Shown here piece after piece: positions 34,772-45,400 of a stretch of 61,292 nt of DNA. The notes beneath the pieces are model-generated. The model ran no database searches and was not told the origin of the DNA. It worked only from the letters and a program-made list of their open reading frames with translations. The position numbers were made by a program, and so were the translations under genes. The stretch's first letter is position 1, and every line of letters starts with the position of its first letter. The stretch covers positions 1 through 61,292 of the forward strand of contig JAKITD010000009.1 of assembly GCA_021648265.1 (NCBI GenBank), in the 5' to 3' direction. The stretch is from Flavobacteriaceae bacterium. GTDB lineage: Bacteria > Bacteroidota > Bacteroidia > Flavobacteriales > Flavobacteriaceae.

Positions 34772-35986
34772 ATGAAATTTAAACCAGCAAATAAGATACA
34801 AGATTTACAATATTTCGGAGAATTTGGGGGCGTAAATCCATCTATTTCAGATTCAGCAACCTACACCTTTCTTTCTGCAAAAACAATGCTCGATACTTTT
34901 GAAGGGCAAGCAGAAGGTTGCTATTTATATTCTAGACATACTTCACCAAGTAACTTGTATTTAGGAGAAGCTTTAGCAGCAATGGAAGGCACAGAAACCG
35001 CAAATGTTGCAGGTTCAGGTATGGGAGCTATCACAGCTACTATTTTACAGTTTTGTAATGCTGGCGACCACATAGTTTCTAGTAGAACTATTTACGGAGG
35101 CACGTATGCTTTCTTAAAAAACTTTACCCCAAAATTTAATGTTCAAACCAGTTTTGTAGATATTACTAATTTGGAAAAAGTAGAAGCTGCAATCACTAAA
35201 AACACAAAAATTATTTATTGTGAAGCGGTTAGTAATCCATTATTAGAAGTTGCCGATATTAAAGGTTTAGCTGAAATTGCTAAAAAACACGGACTTCAAT
35301 TATTGGTAGATAATACGTTTTCACCGATGATTATTTCTCCAATAGAATTGGGTGCAGATGTTGTTTTACACAGTTTAACAAAATTTATCAACGGTACTAA
35401 CGATACTATGGGTGGCGTTGTTTGTGGATCGCAAGAGCTTATTAATTCCCTTAGAAGTGTGATTGATGGTGCTGCCATGTTATTAGGTCCGTCAATGGAT
35501 AGTTTACGTGCTGCTTCTATATTAAAAAATATGCGAACGCTTCATATACGTATCAAGCAACATAGTAAAAACGCACAATACCTTGCGGAACAGTTTGAAA
35601 ACTTAGGACTTAAAACGGTTTATCCAGGTCTTGCTTCTCACCCATCACACGAATTATTTAAAACAATGATGAATGAAGAGTATGGTTTTGGTGGATTATT
35701 AACTCTTGATGTTGGTTCATTAGAAAAAGCCAATGAATTAATGGAATTAATGCAACACGAAAATTTAGGTTATTTAGCCGTAAGTTTGGGGTTTTATAAA
35801 ACATTATTCTCTGCTCCAGGAAGTTCCACCTCCTCTGAAATACCAGAAGACGAACAAGCTGAAATGGGACTTACCGATGGATTAATTCGTTTTTCTATAG
35901 GATTGGACAACGATATTGAACGTACTTTTAGAATGATGCGTAGATGTATGACCAAAGTAGGGATTTTAGAACCTGTAAGAGTATAA
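34772..35986 (+). CDS. Methionine gamma-lyase-like PLP enzyme (Cys/Met metabolism family)
   Basis: A 404-residue cytoplasmic enzyme of the trans-sulfuration PLP family. YSRHTSPSNLYLGEALAAME (about 50-69) and GSGMGAITATI provide cofactor contacts. YCEAVSNPLLEVADI and LLVDNTFSPMI lead to the lysine-bearing VLHSLTKFINGTNDTMGG (about 208-225). The C-terminus GLTDGLIRFSIGLDNDIERT is typical. Methionine gamma-lyase or cystathionine gamma-synthase/lyase cannot be separated with certainty; the divergent Lrp regulator is the common context of the former. The transcript begins at a clear promoter and carries a leader with a Cys-ending mini-ORF. A copy of the last 31 codons lies at 42271-42363. Confidence 0.85.
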   Translation: MKFKPANKIQDLQYFGEFGGVNPSISDSATYTFLSAKTMLDTFEGQAEGCYLYSRHTSPSNLYLGEALAAMEGTETANVAGSGMGAITATILQFCNAGDHIVSSRTIYGGTYAFLKNFTPKFNVQTSFVDITNLEKVEAAITKNTKIIYCEAVSNPLLEVADIKGLAEIAKKHGLQLLVDNTFSPMIISPIELGADVVLHSLTKFINGTNDTMGGVVCGSQELINSLRSVIDGAAMLLGPSMDSLRAASILKNMRTLHIRIKQHSKNAQYLAEQFENLGLKTVYPGLASHPSHELFKTMMNEEYGFGGLLTLDVGSLEKANELMELMQHENLGYLAVSLGFYKTLFSAPGSSTSSEIPEDEQAEMGLTDGLIRFSIGLDNDIERTFRMMRRCMTKVGILEPVRV

Positions 35987-36100
35987 TTTTTAAAAAATAT
36001 TTATATGATATACATTTGGTTGATTCTATCAATTTATAACGTAACCTGAGTATTTAGTAAATAGAACAGCGAGAGATTTACTTAATATACTAATTGCCAT

Positions 36101-36130
36101 AAAAAACCGTCTTCAATTTCTTAAAGACGG
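36101..36130. terminator. Bidirectional terminator between the PLP enzyme and the T9SS protein
   Basis: On the minus strand CCGTCTTTAAGAAATTGAAG-ACGG is followed by TTTTTTAT, with stem CCGTCTT/AAGACGG. It stands 25 bases past the minus-strand stop at 36156. Confidence 0.75.
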
Positions 36131-36155
36131 TCTGTAGTAATAAATTCTTTACAAA

Positions 36156-38465
36156 TTACTCTCTTATTACTTGTTTAGTTATTTTACCTGAGATTGTTTC
36201 TATTTCAACAAAATACATTGCAGAATTATAACTAGTTAAATCTAATTTAAAATTAGGTTTGTTTTCTACTGTGGTTGTTGCAATCATTCTTCCTCTAACA
36301 TCATATACTGCCACATTAGTAATTGATGAAAGTGGCGAAGCAATATTTAAAACATTATTTGTAGGATTTGGATATAGTGATATCGCTTCTAAATTCATAT
36401 CTTCATTTCCTAATTGCTCGTCTGCAAATACAATTACAAATCGGTCTTTTTGGTTGCTTTCGTTGGAGGTGAATGTGTAATTTCCTTCAGATAGATTCGT
36501 AACGGTATGTAGTAAGTTATCTTGTAAATAAACCGTTACTTGTGTTATGTTTGCTCCTTCTAAATCTCCTAAAGAAATGGTATAGGTTTGTTCTTCTTCT
36601 ACCATCGTTCTAAATCCTAACGGGATTACTTTGTCGGTGGTAAATACAGATCGCCCTTGTATTGCCAATTCATATTCATCTAATACCGAATAAATTGAAA
36701 TAGGTATTGCCAGACGCTTGGCATCGTACATTGCTTCATAACCATCTGTTGCATCATTTGTAAAAGTAACTAATGTTGAACTTTTTAAAGCATACGCCTC
36801 GTTTGAGATATTTATATACATTCTTTCTATATCTGTATTTCTGTAACCTGTATTGTTCCCAGTAACACGTAAAGCATTATTAAAGGTTACAACTCCAGCA
36901 GCATTGGCTTTTATGGCAAATCCTTGCCCTGATGGTATAAATTGAGTGGGTGTTATTCCTCCATTAGGTGCCGCTATGCCTCCTCCTACATTTCGTATAG
37001 ATATATCACCCATACTCCAGTTTTCAAAACGATAACCTGGGTATTGTCCAGTACCATTACCTTGTGGTGCTGGTGCTGGTGCTGTTAAATGTTCCCAATA
37101 ATATAACTCATCAACAACGGCATTGCTAGTAATAAAAGCATCGGCATCGATAGCTGATGCGTAGGGATTACTCAATATATTTGGACTGTTGCTTTTGTTT
37201 TCGGCAGCTGTACCTACTAAGTTATAAATTATGTTTTTAGTATAAATTCCATTGTTTAAAGTCCCTTCGTTATAGGTTAAATCGTAAGTGCCATTTGGAT
37301 AGCTTCCATTGGTGGGTCCAACCAAATATCCTTCTGCTGGAAAGGTTTGTGTGGTAGGGTTTGAAGCTGGTATAAAACTCCAATTATCACCATTATCATC
37401 TGCAAAATGCTCAGCATTTGGGTCTAGTGCAGTTACATCGGGATGTAATAAAAACTGTGCGGTACTGTGATACATCACCACATTATTATTTGCAAAAGCT
37501 CCACCTCTGGTTGTGCCGCTCATTATGCTTCCTAAGATACTAAAAGAATCTGCTGTGTTTACTGGTGTGGTTTTTATTACGTTGATGGTTCCGTTGTTGG
37601 TCACTGTTGCGTTATCATCTACTTGCACTAAGCTTCCTTCGTGTTCAACAATTAAAGTACCATCTACGGTAATATCATATTCTACTTTTACATAATTATT
37701 AGAAGCAACTGTTAAAGTATTACTATTATTAATTGTTAGCGAACATGCGTCAATATTTCCACTCGCAGTATTGTAATCACCATTAATAATTGCATTCATC
37801 GTATTGTTAGGTACACCGTTGTCCCAAGCTGTACTATTCCAAGTTGTTGATGTTATACAGGAAATTAATGCTCCTGAACAGTCTGGAACATAATCAAAAA
37901 TCTGAGTCCCTGGAAAGTTAAAACAATCTGCTCCTGCAAAGGTGGTAGGTCCACAGGCAGTAAAAAATTGGTCGTTAAAGGCTGAGTTAGAATCTGCATC
38001 AAAACATACATTTGGAGATTGATTTGAGTCTATAAATTTCATTTTTATATGTACTAATAAGGCAGGAGTTCCTGTTACATTATTGACTCCAATAGCTCCA
38101 GATGACCAAAACTGTTGCCATAAAAAGGAAACTCTTGAGGTAATATTGTCATTGACCACAAAACTATTATAGTTTTCTACGTTAACCGTAGTGCTTCCTA
38201 AAATTGAAGTTAGTGGGCGTTCATAAGTAATTCCTCCATTTGCCTGTATGTTTATACCAAAGGCCGCCGTGTTATAATCTATAAAAAACTGACCCGAACC
38301 TTGTATATAATCTGTGTCTGAGGTTATAAAAACATCCACTTCGTAAAAATCATCTACACCATCATTGGTAATTTCAGAGTTAGCAAAGGATAGTGTAATG
38401 TTTTGAGAAATACCTAAAAAATTCCCCATTATCAGCAATAAATATAGTGTTATAAAATATTTCAT
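36156..38465 (-). CDS. T9SS-secreted surface protein
   Basis: A 769-residue exported protein. The signal peptide ends near ISQ (residue 21). The N-terminal part (about 22-195) looks like a cohesin-like beta domain (LSFANSEITNDGVDDFYEVD). From the Cys at nt 37859 onward, 567 residues closely match the C-terminal module of the 1835-residue protein (VKVE..I.V...L...HEGSLVQVDD, PSGQGFAIK, EEVQTYTISLG). The end is a type A T9SS sorting domain (LYPNPTNNVLNI ... SAMYFVEIET ... KQVIRE). It is the third gene of a minus-strand run with the dockerin-like and S74 proteins, spaced by about 50 bases. Confidence 0.85.
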   Translation of the reverse strand: MKYFITLYLLLIMGNFLGISQNITLSFANSEITNDGVDDFYEVDVFITSDTDYIQGSGQFFIDYNTAAFGINIQANGGITYERPLTSILGSTTVNVENYNSFVVNDNITSRVSFLWQQFWSSGAIGVNNVTGTPALLVHIKMKFIDSNQSPNVCFDADSNSAFNDQFFTACGPTTFAGADCFNFPGTQIFDYVPDCSGALISCITSTTWNSTAWDNGVPNNTMNAIINGDYNTASGNIDACSLTINNSNTLTVASNNYVKVEYDITVDGTLIVEHEGSLVQVDDNATVTNNGTINVIKTTPVNTADSFSILGSIMSGTTRGGAFANNNVVMYHSTAQFLLHPDVTALDPNAEHFADDNGDNWSFIPASNPTTQTFPAEGYLVGPTNGSYPNGTYDLTYNEGTLNNGIYTKNIIYNLVGTAAENKSNSPNILSNPYASAIDADAFITSNAVVDELYYWEHLTAPAPAPQGNGTGQYPGYRFENWSMGDISIRNVGGGIAAPNGGITPTQFIPSGQGFAIKANAAGVVTFNNALRVTGNNTGYRNTDIERMYINISNEAYALKSSTLVTFTNDATDGYEAMYDAKRLAIPISIYSVLDEYELAIQGRSVFTTDKVIPLGFRTMVEEEQTYTISLGDLEGANITQVTVYLQDNLLHTVTNLSEGNYTFTSNESNQKDRFVIVFADEQLGNEDMNLEAISLYPNPTNNVLNIASPLSSITNVAVYDVRGRMIATTTVENKPNFKLDLTSYNSAMYFVEIETISGKITKQVIRE

Positions 38466-38518
38466 AATTATTATTTTTTTATCTAGGATTAGTTAGTTGT
38501 TTTTTTAGAATTTATAAA

Positions 38519-39379
38519 TTAATACTGTTGTGCTTTTCCTGCATTAATCTGTATGATTAACGTAATATCTGTATTGAGTATCTGACCGTTTAAATCTGAA
38601 TCTGCACCAGAATAACCTGCTGTTCCGGTAAGTAATAGTGCCTCGGTAATATCTGTGTTGAGTATCTGGCCATCATCGTCAACATCTCCTCCATACATCG
38701 CATAAATACCATTTCCCATATCTTTAACAGCATTGGAACCTCCATAAACAGCCAATGGATCTGAACTAAGGTCAATAGTGGTTGTTCCTGTAAGTGCAAT
38801 AGCTGTAGCACTTAAAATACCCAAATGGTTGCGATGGTTTATGGCAAGAAAATAATTTCCTGATGCCTGATTAAATGGAACAGATAAAACACCATCTACG
38901 CTAACCACATCACCATCACGCTGTAATAAAGCCGATTGAGAATCTATAATAATCGTATTATCAACTTCATCACGTAGTTCTACCCAAACCCAATCTACAA
39001 TAGCATCGTTTCCAGTTACATTAAAAACTGTTGTATTACAAGTAAGTCCATCTGTATAAGGACTTGTGGTAGGAATCACCCCATCTACTCGTAAATCATC
39101 GTTCATAAGTCCTGCAGTAACAGGGTTTTGTATAGGTCCTTGTAAAAATACTTTTGAATCTATTTTTATTTCTAATAATATCGGGTTGATAAAACCTTGA
39201 GAAACCTGAATTCCACCAACAATTTGCTCCTGTACATTTACTTCACCAATAGTGTAAAGAATATCAATTCCACCAACTATTTTAGCGGCTCCACCACTAT
39301 CGATACTATATTTTACTATGGTTTGAGCTGTGCTTATAAAACCTAATACTATCATTAATAATGTGAGTTTAGTTTTCAT
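38519..39379 (-). CDS. Secreted protein with dockerin-like repeats
   Basis: A 286-residue exported protein with signal peptide 1-18 (cleavage at STA-QT). The N-terminal part contains VLYTIGEVNVQEQIVGGIQV and SQGFINP, the linker typical of flavobacterial secreted proteins. The middle resembles a 'VFLQGPI...GLMNDDLR...LPTTSPY' domain of unknown function. The C-terminus has two Asp-rich dockerin type I-like calcium loops (GDVDDDGQILNTDITEALLL and DSDLNGQILNTDITLII). It lacks a T9SS sorting domain. The gene upstream encodes a cohesin-like/T9SS protein, so a dockerin-cohesin type contact between neighbours is possible, though unproven. Confidence 0.72.
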   Translation of the reverse strand: MKTKLTLLMIVLGFISTAQTIVKYSIDSGGAAKIVGGIDILYTIGEVNVQEQIVGGIQVSQGFINPILLEIKIDSKVFLQGPIQNPVTAGLMNDDLRVDGVIPTTSPYTDGLTCNTTVFNVTGNDAIVDWVWVELRDEVDNTIIIDSQSALLQRDGDVVSVDGVLSVPFNQASGNYFLAINHRNHLGILSATAIALTGTTTIDLSSDPLAVYGGSNAVKDMGNGIYAMYGGDVDDDGQILNTDITEALLLTGTAGYSGADSDLNGQILNTDITLIIQINAGKAQQY

Positions 39380-39424
39380 ATGTTTTTGTTTTTTTATTGA
39401 AATATTTTAATTATTTGTTGAAAA

Positions 39425-42148
39425 CTATTTATTAAGCATCGCTTCAATCTTATCTAATCGCTTTTTTAGCAACTCATTTTCAACTTTTAAATCTTCTATT
39501 TCTTTTTGTTGCTCTTTAATGGCTTTAATAGCTACTACAGAAAGTCCTGCATAGTTCAAACCTAGATTACCTTCCTCATCTGTATTCACCAATTCGGGAA
39601 AATAGGGTTGTATATCTTGAGCCATTACTCCCAATATTTTTTCTTCGGAAGTATCCTGATCTAGATAATGATATCTGTAAATTTCTATGTTTGAAAGTTT
39701 AGGCAACACATCATCATCCACTTTTTTAATATTCTTCTTTAATCGTCTATCCGAAGTGGTAACATAAGCACCTGTTGCAGGAGCGATATAAGCTATACGC
39801 ACCCCATTTTCAGCAAAAGAAATTGCAGCACCTGAATGGTAAATCTTCCAGTTAATAACGTCCAAAGCACTTTCAAAAGTAATACCTCCACCACCTCCTT
39901 GTAAATTGTCTGATTGTTTTAAATGCAGGTCTGTGGAGGGAGTTAAAGTTTTAAAGCCTACTCTATTTGCGCTTGAATCTACATATAGTGTTAATCCGTC
40001 AACAGCTAAATCTCCATTATTATCATTTTGTAATAATAGTATTGTATTTTGATTGGTTATTATTTCATTATCATCAATTCGTAATGAATTTGCAATTTCT
40101 AAAGAACCAGTCCCTGGTGTACCTGAAGCATCGCTTGCTACTAATATTTTTACTTTACCATCATTTTGCACCGTGACACGAGAAGTACTATTAGTCCTCA
40201 AATCAATCTCATTAGCTGCAATCACAAGATCTTTCCAATTTGAAGTCCCTCTATCATAAGATTGAATATAACCTATACCTCCACTATTATCATAAGCTAT
40301 TTCAACACCTGCTCCTGTGGTTGGCCATGTATTTCCGTCAGCTCTTAATAAGCCATTAATTAATGTACTTGAATCTACCCAACTCAAAACACCAGAACCA
40401 TTTGTTTGCATTACTTGGTTAGTTGTACCGTCTGCTGTTGGCATTGCATAACGATTTGCCACACTATTTCCTAATTGTAACTCGCCATTAACACGTAAAA
40501 TATTTCCTGTAGTGCTATTATCGGTTCCAAACTCGCCATAAATTAAAGCAGAATTTGCACCTGCATTTGAATCTTCTATATATAGTTTATTACTTCCTGT
40601 TTCGTAAAATCCTGATCTAGAGCCTAAAAATATATTACCATTTCCAATAATATTGTTAGTACCTGCAGAATAACCTAAGGCTGTATTATTGTTTCCATCT
40701 GTATTTTGCGATAATGCAGCATCACCAATTGCAACATTTTGTTGACCAGAAACATTATACAACATAGAAGCATTTCCCATTGCAGTATTACCAGTAGCTG
40801 TATTATAAAGAAGTGATTGATGACCTATGGCTGTATTGGCTACGCCACTTATGTTAAATAAAAGTGACTGATACCCTAAGGCTGTATTAAAATCTCCATC
40901 TGTATTATTTTTTAAAGCATCTAATCCTATACCTATATTTTGATTATGAGTGCTATCATCATTAAGACCTGCATTTATACCTAAAAAAACAGAAGAGCCA
41001 TCATTGCTGCCGTCATCATCAGATTTTGCATCGTTTAAATCGTTTAGTTGTTGTACTCCAAATGAAGAAGTATCTACCCAACTCAAAATTCCACTACCAT
41101 CGGTTTGCATTATTTGGTTAGTTGTACCATCTGCTGTGGGCATTGCATAACGATTTGCTAGAGAATTACCTAATTGTAACTCACCATTTACTCGTAAAAT
41201 ATTTCCTGTAGTGCTATTATCGGTTCCAAACTCTCCATAAATTAAAGCAGTATCTGCATCTGCATCAGAGTTTTCGATATATAGTGTGTTACTTCCTGTT
41301 TCGTTATAACCTGCCCCAAAGCCAAGAAGTGTATTGCCTTCTCCTAAAGTATTATAACCAGCATTAAAACCAAGAGCAACATTATTATTTGAAATAATAT
41401 TTTTATAAAGTGCATTATTTCCAACGGCTGTATTTCTAGAACCAGTTGTATTAGAGAAAAGAGTAATATTACCGTTTCCTACATTTTGTACACCTTCAGT
41501 ATTATTAAACAGTGATTTAAAGCCAGTAGCTACATTATTATACCCTGTTGTATTGTTATACAAAGATCGATAACCATTTGCTGTATTCCAATTACCTGTT
41601 GTATTTGCCATTAAAGTTTCAAAGCCAATACCTACATTTCCATTATCTGTACTGTCATCATTTAAACCTGCATTTATTCCTAAAAAAACAGAAGAGCCAT
41701 CATTAGTGCCGTCATCATCAGATTTTGCATCGCTTAGGTCGTTAATTTCAGAGAGACTACTGGAAGAAGTTAAAGAATGAATGGCGTAAGGAACGGTCAT
41801 AAACTGTGTTGTGCCCATATCGGTAAATGTAGTACCTCCACTTGTATCTATTTGTACATTTAAATAATGATCATCACTTCCCCAATCTATCGTTGCGTAA
41901 ACACCAGAGTTAACAGTTCCTGTGCCAATATTTAAGATTATAATACCATTGGAGTCTGTGGTTGGAGTCTGTGTTTCTTGATATACATTGGTTTGAGCCA
42001 CTCCTTGTAGTATCCTAAACTGTACGGTTATACTTTGATTAGCAATAACATTGCCCGAACCGTCTTTTATAAGGGCTTTGTAGTTGATGTTATTTTGTGC
42101 AAAACCACTAATTGAAAGTAGAACGAGTAGAATAAATATTTTTTTCAT
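39425..42148 (-). CDS. S74 tail-fibre-type self-cleaving surface protein (907 residues)
   Basis: A 907-residue exported protein with signal peptide (cleavage after GFA, residue 17). The N-terminal jelly-roll-like domain (NINYKALIKDGSGNVIANQS) is followed by two similar blocks, each opening with LSDAKSDDDGTNDGSSVFLG or LNDAKSDDDGSNDGSSVFLG and holding five 17-residue repeats of the form NTTGxxNTAxGxxSLxx. The C-terminal 110 residues are a peptidase_S74 intramolecular chaperone domain: the Ser799-Lys804 dyad in SDRRLK, GVMAQDIQPYFPELV, and a coiled coil at the end (EQQKEIEDLKVENELLKKRL). S74 domains trimerise and cut themselves off. A trimeric surface fibre is inferred. It is first of the three-gene operon. 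Confidence 0.85.
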   Translation of the reverse strand: MKKIFILLVLLSISGFAQNNINYKALIKDGSGNVIANQSITVQFRILQGVAQTNVYQETQTPTTDSNGIIILNIGTGTVNSGVYATIDWGSDDHYLNVQIDTSGGTTFTDMGTTQFMTVPYAIHSLTSSSSLSEINDLSDAKSDDDGTNDGSSVFLGINAGLNDDSTDNGNVGIGFETLMANTTGNWNTANGYRSLYNNTTGYNNVATGFKSLFNNTEGVQNVGNGNITLFSNTTGSRNTAVGNNALYKNIISNNNVALGFNAGYNTLGEGNTLLGFGAGYNETGSNTLYIENSDADADTALIYGEFGTDNSTTGNILRVNGELQLGNSLANRYAMPTADGTTNQIMQTDGSGILSWVDTSSFGVQQLNDLNDAKSDDDGSNDGSSVFLGINAGLNDDSTHNQNIGIGLDALKNNTDGDFNTALGYQSLLFNISGVANTAIGHQSLLYNTATGNTAMGNASMLYNVSGQQNVAIGDAALSQNTDGNNNTALGYSAGTNNIIGNGNIFLGSRSGFYETGSNKLYIEDSNAGANSALIYGEFGTDNSTTGNILRVNGELQLGNSVANRYAMPTADGTTNQVMQTNGSGVLSWVDSSTLINGLLRADGNTWPTTGAGVEIAYDNSGGIGYIQSYDRGTSNWKDLVIAANEIDLRTNSTSRVTVQNDGKVKILVASDASGTPGTGSLEIANSLRIDDNEIITNQNTILLLQNDNNGDLAVDGLTLYVDSSANRVGFKTLTPSTDLHLKQSDNLQGGGGGITFESALDVINWKIYHSGAAISFAENGVRIAYIAPATGAYVTTSDRRLKKNIKKVDDDVLPKLSNIEIYRYHYLDQDTSEEKILGVMAQDIQPYFPELVNTDEEGNLGLNYAGLSVVAIKAIKEQQKEIEDLKVENELLKKRLDKIEAMLNK

Positions 42149-42270
42149 GGTTAAAGATTTTATTCAATAAAACTAATTAAATATCAGGGGTTTAGAATGT
42201 GTTAACTATTAGCAGGTAGGTTTTTTGTGTGTTGGACCGTTTTTAATGAGTGATTAACAGGATGGGGGTT

Positions 42271-42363
42271 TCTATAGGATTGGATAACGATATTGAACGT
42301 ACTTTTAGAATGATGCGCAGGTGTATGACCAAAGTTGGAATTTTAGAAACTGTTAGTGCGTAA
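42271..42363 (+). pseudogene. Orphan copy of the last 31 codons of the methionine gamma-lyase-like gene
   Basis: The plus strand reads SIGLDNDIERTFRMMRRCMT then KVGILETVSA-stop, matching the real gene at 35894-35986 (SIGLDNDIERT...KVGILEPVRV-stop). By hand count about 83 of 93 bases agree, with no gaps and many differences silent. It has no start or upstream gene. The remainder of this gap (42149-42460) holds AT-rich sequence and the terminator at 42381. Confidence 0.85.
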
Positions 42364-42380
42364 AATTTAGGTATTAAATA

Positions 42381-42417
42381 AAAAAGAAAACCGGCTATTC
42401 CCCACAATAGACGGCTT
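42381..42417 (-). terminator. Terminator of the 1276-residue S74 protein gene
   Basis: On the minus strand GCCGTCTATT-GTGGGG-AATAGCCGG forms an imperfect stem and is followed by TTTTCTTTTT. It lies 43 bases past the stop. Confidence 0.65.
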
Positions 42418-42460
42418 TACTTATAAGTACACAATGTATACTTGGCATTACTGAAAAAAC

Positions 42461-45400
42461 TTACTTTTTATCTATTAACTGTTGTACTAATTTCTTAAGC
42501 TCTTCAATTTCTTTACGTTGGTTTTCTATTTCAATCTGTTGTTCTTTAATGGCTTGGATGGCTACTACGGAAAGTCCTGCGTAATTCATTCCTAAATATC
42601 CATCTTCATCTTTATTAATTAATTCTGGGAAAAGTGATTGAATTTCTTGAGCTTTAACCCCTATACTTCGTTTATCATTTTCTTGATTTTTATAATAATA
42701 ACTATAGATATTTAAGTTTTTAAGTTTAGATAAATAATTATTTTGAATAACAAAATTTCTTTTTAAACGCTCATCTGAAGGCTGTACATAAGCCCCAGTT
42801 CCCGATGCAATATAAGCTCTTCGAACCCCGTTTTCTGCAAAAGAGATAGCAGAACCTGAATGATAAATTTTCCAGTTTATATTAGCCAATGCGCTTTCGA
42901 AAGTAAAACCTCCTCCTCCAGCTTGTAAATTGTCTGATTGTTTTAAATGTAGGTCTGTAGCGGGTGTAGTATTTAAAATTCCAATTCTGTTAGTACTCGC
43001 ATCTACCATAAAGGTGCCGTTATCAATCCATAAATCACCATTATTATTATGTTGAATGAATAAAGTGCTATTAGTATTGGTAATAATCTCATTATTGTCA
43101 AGCCGAAGACCCCCTCCAATTTCTAATGTCCCTGACCCTGGTGTACCTTCAGCATCGATTGCCGTTAATATTTTCACCATTCCATTTGCTTCAAAACGTA
43201 CTGCTTCTGTACCATTAGCCGTATAAGAGGTGATATCTGCTCCCGGGCTAAAAAACCCAGAATTGGTTTCAGCAAAACGAACTTTTGGATCTGATTCACT
43301 ACCCGTATCAAATTGAATTTCATTTACTCTATTTTCGTAACCAGGATTTATAAAATAACTAGGTGTGTCCCAATCGATTAGAAGAGCACTTATATACAAG
43401 TTATTATTGGTGTTGGCATCATTACCAATAAAGACATCACCCGATTGTCGTTCTATATCGGCTCCTACGCTTACCCAATCGCCATCATCTAATGCAGAAG
43501 GATCCACCCAAGTTAAATTCCCAGCACCATCGGTTTGTAGTACTTGGTTGGTGGTGCCGTCTGCTGTTGGCATGGCATAACGAGTTGCTGCAGTGTTTCC
43601 TAATTGTAACTCACCGTTAACTCTTAAAATATTGTTATTAAACTCACCATAAATTAAGGCATTATTGGCATCTGCATTAGAGCTTTCTATATAGAGTTTG
43701 TCACTACCTGTTTCGTTTATACCAGCTTTAAAACCTAAAAATATGTTTCTAAAACCTGTACTATTAAATCCAGAACTATCTCCAATTGCAGTGTTATTAC
43801 TACCTGTTAAATTGGAATATAGTGACTTATTACCGATTGCGATGTTTTTAAAACCTGTTGTGTTGGAATAAAGTGACACAATACCGATTGCGGTGTTTCT
43901 ATAACCTGTTGTGTTGGAATAAAGTGACTCATTACCGTTTGCGGTATTTTGTGAACCTGTTGTGTTGGAATAAAGTGAAGAAACTCCGTTTGAGGTATTT
44001 TGAATACCATTTGTGTTGGAATAAAGTGACTCATTACCACTTGCGGTGTTTAGAGAACCTCCTGTGTTGGAATAAAGTGAAGAAACTCCGTTTGCAGTAT
44101 TGCTATACCCCCATCCGTTAGAATAAAGTGATTGATATCCGTTTGCAGTGTTATTATCACCTGTTGTGTTGAAACGAAGTGACGTAGATCCGTTTGCAGT
44201 ATTATTATCACCTGTTGTGTTCTTAAAAAGTGACTCATTACCGTTTGCGGTGTTATTACCACCTGTTGTGTTAGCTGGAAGTGACCAAAATCCGTATGCG
44301 GTGTTCCGAGAACCTATTGTATTAGTGTAAAGTGATTGATATCCGGTTGCAGTATTATGAATACTTGTTGTGTTTGCTTTTAAAGCCTCAAAACCAATAC
44401 CTACATTTGCATTATCTGTACCATCATCATTTAAACCTGCATTTATTCCAAGGAAAATAGAAGAACCATTATCAGTACCATCGTTATCAGATTTTCCATC
44501 GCTAAGATCATTAATTTTTTCAACTCCTAAAGTTGAGCCATCCACCCAACTTAAACTTCCTGCACCATCGGTTTGTAAAACTTGGTTGGTGGTACCGTCT
44601 GCTGTTGGCATGGCATAACGTGTTGCAGCGGTGTTTCCTAACTGTAACTCACCATTAACTCTTAAAATATTGTTATCAAACTCCCCATAAATTAAGGCGT
44701 TATTGGCATCTGCATTAGAGCTTTCTATATAGAGTTTGTCGCTTCCAGATTCATAAAAACCTGATTGATAACCTAAATATATGTTTCTACTCCCTATACT
44801 TCTATATCCTGACTGAAATCCGGTTGCAGTGTTACTAGAACCAGTTATGTTTAAAGAAAGTGACCTATATCCGTTTACTGTATTATTATCTCCTGTTGTG
44901 TTGGTAAGAAGTGACCCATATCCGCTTACAGTGTTAAAATTACCTTCTGTATTGGAAGAGAGCGACCAACTTCCGTTTGCAGTGTTACTATTACCTGTTG
45001 TGTTAGAAGAAAGTGCCTTATAACCAATTGCGTTGTTTTTGTTACCTGTCGTGCTTACCTGTAAAGCTTCAAAACCAATACCTACATTTTGGTTGTCTGT
45101 ACTATCATCATTTGCTCCAGCATTTATTCCAAGAAAAATAGAAGAGCCATCTTCAGTACCATCGTTGTCTGATTTTCCATCGCTAAGGTCATTTATTTTT
45201 TCAACTCCTAATATTGAGCCATCCACCCAACTTAAACTTCCAGAACCATCGGTTTGTAGTACTTGGTTGGTGGCGCCGTCTGTTAAAGGCATATTGTATT
45301 CATCATTGATGTTCATTAAGCCGTTTTTGTAGATAGTTAGGGCATTACTTTTATTAGCAGCATCTGCTCCATTTCCTATAACAAACAAACGATCTGCTAC

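Noticed and set aside
43807-44262. Minus- and plus-strand ORFs of 70-87 codons in the S74 repeat array
   Set aside because: They are alternative frames of the 51-base tandem repeat, so their length reflects repetition only.
43770-44385. Regularly spaced repeats considered as a CRISPR array
   Set aside because: Units of 51 bases are contiguous without unique spacers and are in frame in a protein; no cas genes nearby.
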